A stretch of 29,164 nt of DNA from Flavobacterium psychrophilum (GTDB taxonomy: Bacteria > Bacteroidota > Bacteroidia > Flavobacteriales > Flavobacteriaceae), in assembly GCA_943325515.2 (NCBI GenBank), contig CALPPS020000023.1, positions 1-29,164 of the forward strand, given 5' to 3'. A program made the translations under genes and the position numbers. The notes under the pieces were generated by a model, which was not told the origin of the DNA, did no database searches, and worked only from the letters and a program-made list of their open reading frames with translations. Positions 23,810 through 29,164 of the stretch are shown here, one piece after another (the first letter of the stretch is position 1; each line of letters begins with the position of its first letter).

Positions 23810-24676
23810 ATGACAAACAAAATTGACGTAAAAGAATTATTAGAAGCAGGTGTTCACTTTGGGCACATGACTCGTAAATGGGACCCAAACATGGCTCCCT
23901 ACATTTATATGGAGCGTAATGGTATTCATATCATTAATCTATATAAAACAGCTGCAAAAATTGAAGAAGCTAATGAAGCTTTAAAAAAAATCGCAGCATC
24001 AGGTAGAAAAATACTTTTTGTAGCTACCAAAAAACAAGCAAAAGATATCGTATCTGAAAAAGCATTAGCTTGTAACATGCCTTACATCACTGAAAGATGG
24101 CCTGGTGGTATGTTGACCAACTTCGTTACTATCCGTAAAGCCGTTAAAAAAATGGCTTCTATTGATAAAATGAAAAAAGATGGTACTTTCATGACATTGT
24201 CTAAAAAAGAAAGATTACAAGTTGATCGTCTTCGTGCAAAATTAGAGAAGAACTTAGGTTCTATCGCTGATATGTCAAGATTACCTGCTGCGTTATTCGT
24301 AGTAGATATCAAAGCTGAACACATCGCAATAAAAGAAGCACAAAAATTAAACATTCCAGTTTTCGCAATGGTTGATACTAACTCTGATCCACGTGAAGTA
24401 GATTATGTTATTCCATCCAATGATGATGCTTCAAAATCAATTGATAAAATTTTAACTTTAGTAACTGACGCTGTTAAAGACGGATTAGCTAACAGAACTT
24501 CTGATTCTGATGTTGCTCCTGAAGCTGAAGTAGCAGAGGAAGTAGTTGCTGCTGTTGAAGCACCAACTGTTGAAGCTACTCCAGAAGTAGAAGCGGTAGT
24601 TGAAGTAGAAGCGGTAGTTGAAGTAGAAGCTGCACCAGAAGCAGAAACTACTGAAGAGACTAAATCTGAAGAATAA
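23810..24676 (+). CDS. rpsB: 30S ribosomal protein S2 with long acidic C-terminal tail
   Basis: 288 aa from ATG 23810 (a longer frame from TTG 23777 adds 11 unlikely residues). The S2 core is standard: LLEAGVHFGHMTRKWDPNMAPYI, ERWPGGMLTNF, PALFVVDIKAEHIAIKEA, DTNSDPREVDYVIPSNDDA. After about residue 230 the protein continues as an acidic Ala/Glu/Val tail of nearly 60 residues built partly from an 18-bp tandem repeat. A Glu/Ala-rich extension is common in Bacteroidota S2. It probably projects from the subunit and is not needed for the S2 fold. Followed 114 bp later by tsf, the usual S2-EF-Ts pair. Confidence 0.97.
   Translation: MTNKIDVKELLEAGVHFGHMTRKWDPNMAPYIYMERNGIHIINLYKTAAKIEEANEALKKIAASGRKILFVATKKQAKDIVSEKALACNMPYITERWPGGMLTNFVTIRKAVKKMASIDKMKKDGTFMTLSKKERLQVDRLRAKLEKNLGSIADMSRLPAALFVVDIKAEHIAIKEAQKLNIPVFAMVDTNSDPREVDYVIPSNDDASKSIDKILTLVTDAVKDGLANRTSDSDVAPEAEVAEEVVAAVEAPTVEATPEVEAVVEVEAVVEVEAAPEAETTEETKSEE
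24584..24630 (+). repeat. 18-bp tandem repeat in the rpsB tail
   Basis: GAAGTAGAAGCGGTAGTT occurs twice in a row (24584-24601, 24602-24619), followed by a partial third copy, encoding repeated EVEAVV units. The period is a multiple of 3, so length changes keep the frame. Confidence 0.9.
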
Positions 24677-24684
24677 AACAAAAC

Positions 24685-24749
24685 AATTACGAATTATGAA
24701 TATAGGATTACGTATATAAAGCGTAATTTTTAATTCGTAATTCGTAATT
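24685..24749. repeat. Nested inverted repeat between rpsB and tsf
   Basis: AATTACGAATTATGAATA (24685-24702) is nearly the reverse complement of AATTCGTAATTCGTAATT (24732-24749), with two mismatched positions. Inside lies a second pair, ATTACG...CGTAAT. The RNA should fold into a long AT-rich stem, followed by TATTTTT. It may act as a partial terminator or RNA-stability element between two genes that need different expression, or be a mobile intergenic repeat. Confidence 0.7.
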
Positions 24750-24790
24750 TATTTTTACAAAAAATTTGAACTTTTAAAATAAAAAATATT

Positions 24791-25759
24791 ATGTCAACAA
24801 TCACAATTACTGCTGCAGACGTAAATAAATTAAGACAAACTACAGGTGCCGGAATGATGGACTGTAAAAAAGCTTTAGTCGAAGCGGAAGGAAATTTCGA
24901 TAAAGCTATACAAAACCTAAGAGAAAAAGGGCAAAAAGTTGCTGCTAACCGTTCTGACCGTGATTCTTCTGAAGGAGCTGCTGTTTCTTTTATCAATGCT
25001 GACAATACTAAAGGAGCAATCATCACTTTAAACTGCGAAACAGATTTCGTAGGTAAAAATGAATCTTTCGTAACTTTAGCTAAAGAATTAGTGCAAAAAG
25101 CAATCAACTTCTCTTCTAAAGAAGCATTCTTAGCATCAGATTTCAACGGAATTACTGTGGCTGAAAAATTAATCGAACAAACTGGTGTTATCGGTGAAAA
25201 AATTGAAATAGGTGGTTTTGAAATCTTAGAAGGGGCTTTCGTTGGATCTTATGTTCACGTTAACAAAATTGCTGCCTTAACTGCTATTTCTGCGCCAATT
25301 GCCAACGGAGACGTTTTAACAAAAGATATCTCAATGCAAGTAGCTTCAATGGGAGCTGATACATTATCTTACAAAGATTTTGATTCTGATTTTGTTGCTT
25401 CTGAACTTGCTGCTCGTATTGCTGTAATTGAAAAAGAAAATGAAGAAGCAAAACGTTTAGGAAAAACTTTGAAAAATGTTCCTAAATATATTTCTTTCTC
25501 TCAACTGACTGAAGAAGTTTTAAAACAAGCGGAAGAAGATGCTAAAGCAGAATTAAAAGCGGAAGGAAAACCAGAACAAATTTGGGATAAAATTATTCCA
25601 GGAAAAGTACAACGTTTCATCTCTGATAATACAACTTTAGATCAAGAGAAAGCCTTATTAGACCAAAACTTCATCAAAGATGATAGTAAAAAAGTAGCCG
25701 ATTATGTTAAAGGATTCAATGTTGAAATTACTGGTTTCAAAAGAGTTGCTCTAGGGTAA
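24791..25759 (+). CDS. tsf: Elongation factor Ts
   Basis: 322 aa. N-terminal UBA-like segment (VNKLRQTTGAGMMDCKKALVEAEGNFDKAIQNLREKG) and the TDFVGKNESF motif that contacts EF-Tu are intact. The middle contains the inserted segment typical of Bacteroidota EF-Ts (about 220-265, Lys/Glu-rich), which explains the length above the E. coli 283 aa. It exchanges GDP for GTP on EF-Tu. A strong bidirectional terminator follows. Confidence 0.97.
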   Translation: MSTITITAADVNKLRQTTGAGMMDCKKALVEAEGNFDKAIQNLREKGQKVAANRSDRDSSEGAAVSFINADNTKGAIITLNCETDFVGKNESFVTLAKELVQKAINFSSKEAFLASDFNGITVAEKLIEQTGVIGEKIEIGGFEILEGAFVGSYVHVNKIAALTAISAPIANGDVLTKDISMQVASMGADTLSYKDFDSDFVASELAARIAVIEKENEEAKRLGKTLKNVPKYISFSQLTEEVLKQAEEDAKAELKAEGKPEQIWDKIIPGKVQRFISDNTTLDQEKALLDQNFIKDDSKKVADYVKGFNVEITGFKRVALG

Positions 25760-25778
25760 TTATTAAATTCAAGATTTT

Positions 25779-25810
25779 AAAAAACCCAAATCAAATGATT
25801 TGGGTTTTTT
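25779..25810. terminator. Bidirectional terminator between tsf and the M3 peptidase gene
   Basis: AAAAAACCCAAATCA and TGATTTGGGTTTTTT are exact reverse complements separated by AA, giving a stem of about 13 bp with a small loop and U tracts on both strands. The two genes are convergent, so the hairpin serves both. Confidence 0.95.
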
Positions 25811-25819
25811 GTTTTACAA

Positions 25820-27934
25820 TTACTTCTTATCAACAGGGAAATTCCTTGCTCGCATTAAAGCATCAGAGTTCGCACTTCTGCCTCTAAATTTTTTATAAGC
25901 AATCTCAGGGTCAATTGTATTCCCGACGCTAAATACATTATCATAAAGACGTTTTGCCACTGCAGCATCATACATTCCTTTTCCTTCGGTAAAGGCTTCA
26001 GTAGCATCAGCACTGATAACATCTGCCCACAAATAGCCATAATAGCCTGCAGCATAATCATCGCTAGAAAAGATATGCCCAAACTGAGGAATGCGATGGC
26101 GCATAACAATTTCAGATGGCATTTTTAAATCGGCTAAGGTTTGCTTTTCAAATTGCTTTGGGTCTATGTTTGGGTTTTCCAACAAGTGTAGTTTCATATC
26201 TACTAAAGAACTCGAGATTGTCTCAACAGTAGAAAAACCTTCATTAAATGAAGCTGCTTTTTCAATTCTGTTTACTAAATCCATTGGCATTGGTTCACCT
26301 GTTTTATAATGCATAGCAAAACGATTTAATACTTCTGGAGTTGCTAACCATCTTTCTAATATTTGCGATGGAAACTCTACATAATCTCTAGGAACATTAG
26401 TTCCTGATAAACTTGGGTAAGTTACATTCGAATTTAAACCATGTAAAGCATGACCAAATTCATGGAATAACGTACTGGCATCTTCCCAAGAAATTAAAAT
26501 AGGTTCGTTGTCATTTCCTTTGATAAAATTACAGTTGTTAGACACCATGGTAATTATATCACCATCAACTCTGCTTTGGTCTCTGTAAGCTGTCATCCAT
26601 GCTCCAGAACGTTTCCCCTTTCGTGCATATGGATCAAAATACCAAACCCCAACAACTTTACCAGTTTTAGTATTTGAAACTTCAAAAACTCTCACATCAG
26701 GATGAAAAACAGGAATGTTATATACTTGTTTAAACCCTAAATGAAATATTTCACCTGCTACCCAAAACATGCCTTCTCTTAGTTTCTCTAATTGCAAATA
26801 AGGTTTAATTTGATTTTCATCAATATCATATTTTGCTTTTCTCACTTTTTCTGCATAATAGCGATAATCCCATGGTTGTATTTTGAAATTTCCTCCTTCG
26901 GCATCAGCTAATTTTTGCATTTCGGCTACATCTTGATGTACTTTTTCTACGGCTGGTTTCCATACGGACAGCATTAAATCTAAAGTTTTTTGTGGTGATT
27001 GCGCCATCGTATTAGACAAACTCCAATCGGCAAAGGTTTTGAAACCAAGTAGTTTTGCTTTCTCAGCACGAAGTTTTAATATTTGAACTAAAGTTGCATT
27101 GTTGTTATTCGCATTTTCATTGTCGCCTCGACTAGTGAAGATTTGAAATGCTTTTTCTCTTAAATCTCTTCTATTAGAAAAGGTTAAAAAAGGCTCCACA
27201 GACGAACGGGTATTAGCAATACAACCCATGACGTTAATTTTTCGCTCTTTGGCTTCTGCTATGGCAGCATCTTTTAACTCTTTTGGCAAGCCATCGAAAT
27301 CAGTTTCTGTTTTTAATGATACATAATAATTACTTTCATCAGCCAATTGATTTTGACTAAACTTAGTAAAAAGTCCAGCTAATTCTTGATTGATTTCTCC
27401 AATTCTTTTTTTGCTTTTGGCATCGGCTTTAGAGCCCTCTCTAACAAAATTTGAATAATAATACCAAACTAATCGATTTTGTTCTCCACTCCATTTACTT
27501 TTTTCTTTTGAATTATAAACTGCTGAAATTCTATCAAATAACATTGCGTTTTGATATATTTTGTTGTTCAGTTCTGAGAATTTTGGTGTCATTTCAGTTT
27601 CAATAGGCTCAAATTCTGCACTATTTAAATTGGAACTATAAATATCAAAAACAGCTTTTACCTGACTTAGTTTTTTACCGGTTTTTTCCAAAGCTACTAT
27701 AGTATTTTCAAAAGTTGCTGGTTTTGGATTGGATGCAATTTTAGTAATCTCATCCAGTTTTTCCTGAATTGCTATTGCAATAGCAGGTTTCAAATCGGCT
27801 ACTTTATAATCGTTAAAAGCTGGAATACCACCGTAAGGTCCATTCCAAAGTTTCGATAGAGGATTAGTAGTGTTTTGAGCGTTAGTTTCTAAAATTGGGA
27901 CAATCATAATGAGTGCTAAAATTATTCTTTTCAT
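25820..27934 (-). CDS. M3-family zinc oligopeptidase, secreted (Dcp/OpdA type)
   Basis: 704 aa. An N-terminal signal peptide (RIILALIMIVPILETNAQ) ends in the A-Q cut pattern common in Bacteroidota, so it is probably periplasmic. The zinc site is HEFGH (His491, Glu492, His495) with downstream GTNVPRDYVEFPSQ carrying the third-ligand Glu. This is the thimet-oligopeptidase/dipeptidyl carboxypeptidase family, which trims short peptides. Family length is usually 680-710. It stands alone and converges on tsf. Confidence 0.94.
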   Translation of the reverse strand: MKRIILALIMIVPILETNAQNTTNPLSKLWNGPYGGIPAFNDYKVADLKPAIAIAIQEKLDEITKIASNPKPATFENTIVALEKTGKKLSQVKAVFDIYSSNLNSAEFEPIETEMTPKFSELNNKIYQNAMLFDRISAVYNSKEKSKWSGEQNRLVWYYYSNFVREGSKADAKSKKRIGEINQELAGLFTKFSQNQLADESNYYVSLKTETDFDGLPKELKDAAIAEAKERKINVMGCIANTRSSVEPFLTFSNRRDLREKAFQIFTSRGDNENANNNNATLVQILKLRAEKAKLLGFKTFADWSLSNTMAQSPQKTLDLMLSVWKPAVEKVHQDVAEMQKLADAEGGNFKIQPWDYRYYAEKVRKAKYDIDENQIKPYLQLEKLREGMFWVAGEIFHLGFKQVYNIPVFHPDVRVFEVSNTKTGKVVGVWYFDPYARKGKRSGAWMTAYRDQSRVDGDIITMVSNNCNFIKGNDNEPILISWEDASTLFHEFGHALHGLNSNVTYPSLSGTNVPRDYVEFPSQILERWLATPEVLNRFAMHYKTGEPMPMDLVNRIEKAASFNEGFSTVETISSSLVDMKLHLLENPNIDPKQFEKQTLADLKMPSEIVMRHRIPQFGHIFSSDDYAAGYYGYLWADVISADATEAFTEGKGMYDAAVAKRLYDNVFSVGNTIDPEIAYKKFRGRSANSDALMRARNFPVDKK

Positions 27935-27952
27935 TGTTTAAAAGTATTTCCT

Positions 27953-27960
27953 CAAAAGTA
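27953..27960 (-). promoter_or_regulatory. Putative -7 element of the M3 peptidase gene
   Basis: Minus-strand TACTTTTG (exact TAnnTTTG), 18 bp before the start codon, so the leader would be very short. No good -33 box at 17-23 nt. Confidence 0.4.
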
Positions 27961-27973
27961 ATCAAAAAAATAG

Positions 27974-28006
27974 TTGAAAATCGTTTCACATATTTGTATA
28001 AATTTG
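27974..28006 (+). promoter_or_regulatory. Promoter of the queuosine-precursor transporter gene
   Basis: TTG (27974-27976), 22 nt, then TAAATTTG (27999-28006), 22 bp before the start codon. Spacing is at the upper end of the known range. Confidence 0.5.
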
Positions 28007-28028
28007 AGAAATCAGAAAATTAAATTTT

Positions 28029-28682
28029 ATGTTTCAATCAAAAAAAGATACCGTTTACGTTGTTCTGGCTGGAATTTTCATTACCAATGCTGTAGTGGCA
28101 GAACTCATTGGCGGAAAGTTAATTCATGTGGGTTCGGCTGTCATGAGTATTGGTATTTTGCCCTGGCCAATTGTTTTTGTTACCACTGATTTAATCAATG
28201 ACTATTTTGGTGAAAAAGGTGTTCGTAAACTGTCTTTAATAACGGCTAGTTTAATAGCTTATACTTTTGTAATTCTTTATTTGGCGATGCAAATTCCGGC
28301 CGTTGATGGAAAAAACCTAGTTACCGATGCCCAATTCAAAGGCGTTTTTGGTCAAAGTATGTGGATTATCGTTGGAAGTATTATCGCCTTTATGGTTTCA
28401 CAATTGATAGATGTTACTATTTTTCATTTTGTAAAAAACAGAACGGGCAATAAAATGATCTGGCTTAGAAGTACAGGCTCAACCGTTATTTCGCAATTGT
28501 TTGATAGTTTTATTGTCTTGGGTATTGCTTTTTGGATGACAGGAAAAATGAAAACAGAAGTTTTTATTACATCAGCATTTACAGGATATTTTGTTAAATT
28601 AATAATTGCAGTCTTAATGACACCGTTTATTTATTTAGGCCATTACTTGATTAGAAATTACATTGCAAAAGATGGAAAATAA
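28029..28682 (+). CDS. yhhQ: Queuosine precursor transporter (YhhQ/VUT family)
   Basis: 217 aa with six membrane helices and the family motifs: LAGIFITNAVVAELIGGKL near the start, LPWPIVFVTTDLINDYFGEKGVRK, and the C-terminal RSTGSTVISQLFDSFIVLGIAFW. Members import preQ0/preQ1 for the wobble base queuosine in tRNA. The gene runs directly into tag with an 11-bp overlap. No queuosine synthesis gene is in the window. Confidence 0.92.
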   Translation: MFQSKKDTVYVVLAGIFITNAVVAELIGGKLIHVGSAVMSIGILPWPIVFVTTDLINDYFGEKGVRKLSLITASLIAYTFVILYLAMQIPAVDGKNLVTDAQFKGVFGQSMWIIVGSIIAFMVSQLIDVTIFHFVKNRTGNKMIWLRSTGSTVISQLFDSFIVLGIAFWMTGKMKTEVFITSAFTGYFVKLIIAVLMTPFIYLGHYLIRNYIAKDGK

Positions 28683-29164
28683 AATTCGTTGCGCTTGGTG
28701 TGAAAAAGACGATTTGTATAGAGATTATCACGATAACGAATGGGGAAATCCAATTTATGAAGATGATAAATTATTTGAATTTCTAGTTTTAGAAACATTT
28801 CAAGCGGGATTAAGTTGGTACACTATTTTGAAGAAAAGAGATAATTTTCGCAATGCTTTTGACTTTTTTGATTACAAGAAAATAGCCAATTATAATGAAA
28901 ATAAAGTTCAAGAATTATTGCAAGATGCTGGTATTATCCGAAATCAACTAAAAATTAGAGGAACAATTGCCAATGCCATTGCTTTTATGAAAGTGCAAGA
29001 AGAATTTGGGAGTTTTTCAAACTACATTTGGAAATTTACCGATGGAAAACCTATTGATAACAACATAAAAACCATTAAAGAAATTCAAGCCACAACGTCT
29101 CTTTCTGATGAAATTAGTAAAGATTTAAAAAAGCGTGGGTTTAAATTTATAGGCTCAACTGTAG
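28672..29164 (+). CDS. tag: DNA-3-methyladenine glycosylase I, 5' part (cut by window end)
   Basis: The first 164 codons are seen from ATG 28672; about 20-25 C-terminal residues are outside. RCAWCEKDDLYRDYHDNEWG gives the first zinc ligands (Cys and His) of Tag; ETFQAGLSWYTILKKRDNFR, LLQDAGIIRNQLKI and LKKRGFKFIGSTV are near-identical to the E. coli enzyme pattern. The second zinc pair is expected beyond the edge. Tag removes 3-methyladenine from alkylated DNA. Starts inside the 3' end of the transporter gene. Confidence 0.95.
   Translation, partial: MENKIRCAWCEKDDLYRDYHDNEWGNPIYEDDKLFEFLVLETFQAGLSWYTILKKRDNFRNAFDFFDYKKIANYNENKVQELLQDAGIIRNQLKIRGTIANAIAFMKVQEEFGSFSNYIWKFTDGKPIDNNIKTIKEIQATTSLSDEISKDLKKRGFKFIGSTV

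Noticed and set aside
24403..24681. 92-aa Ser/Thr/Ala-rich ORF antisense to rpsB
   Set aside because: It is the mirror of the repeat-built acidic tail of rpsB and has no independent support.
27974..28189. 71-aa plus-strand ORF overlapping the transporter gene start
   Set aside because: It lies in another frame, has no recognisable domain, and ends inside a well-supported gene.
1..29164. CRISPR array, insertion sequence or rRNA gene
   Set aside because: No regularly spaced repeat set, no transposase-like ORF with terminal repeats, and no rRNA-like sequence was seen.

Overview
The window looks like chromosomal DNA of a Flavobacteriaceae member, most likely Flavobacterium or a close relative. 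The support is strong AT-richness, promoters of the Bacteroidota type (TTTG, about 19 nt, then TAnnTTTG; an exact match lies upstream of rplM), near absence of Shine-Dalgarno sites, a secreted protein with a type IX secretion (T9SS) C-terminal sorting domain, and Bacteroidota-typical families such as the DUF2723/TMEM260 membrane protein. No species-level identification is attempted.

Region 1 (1-7.7 kb) is mixed chromosomal content: the 3' end of a universal stress protein, a LamG/T9SS secreted protein, a small XRE regulator, tRNA-Gln(TTG) with a duplicated 3' end and terminator, a large DUF2723 membrane protein, a polysaccharide deacetylase, a thioredoxin-fold protein that has lost both active-site cysteines, and a membrane-anchored metallophosphoesterase. 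Region 2 (7.8-10.6 kb) is a complete DNA polymerase I with both exonuclease domains.

Region 3 (10.73-21.43 kb) is the accessory part and the most interesting stretch. Nine same-strand genes, most overlapping or nearly touching, encode a nucleotidyltransferase-fold protein, two paralogous cobalamin-domain radical SAM enzymes with a methyltransferase between them, a MOP-type flippase, an arylsulfotransferase-like lipoprotein, a SPASM-type radical SAM enzyme, a third B12-type radical SAM enzyme and a second methyltransferase. A frame-disrupted lipoprotein remnant sits in the middle. No glycosyltransferase, polymerase, carrier protein or precursor peptide was seen. The layout suggests cytoplasmic building and radical-based modification (for example C-methylation) of a small or lipid-linked molecule, transfer across the inner membrane, and a later step at the cell envelope. 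The product is unknown and this is inference from gene families.

Region 4 (21.4-29.2 kb) is mostly housekeeping: a LacI-family regulator, rplM-rpsI-rpsB-tsf (L13, S9, S2, EF-Ts), a secreted M3 metallopeptidase, a queuosine-precursor transporter (YhhQ type), and the 5' part of tag (3-methyladenine DNA glycosylase I), which runs off the end. No CRISPR array, insertion sequence, integrase or rRNA gene was found.
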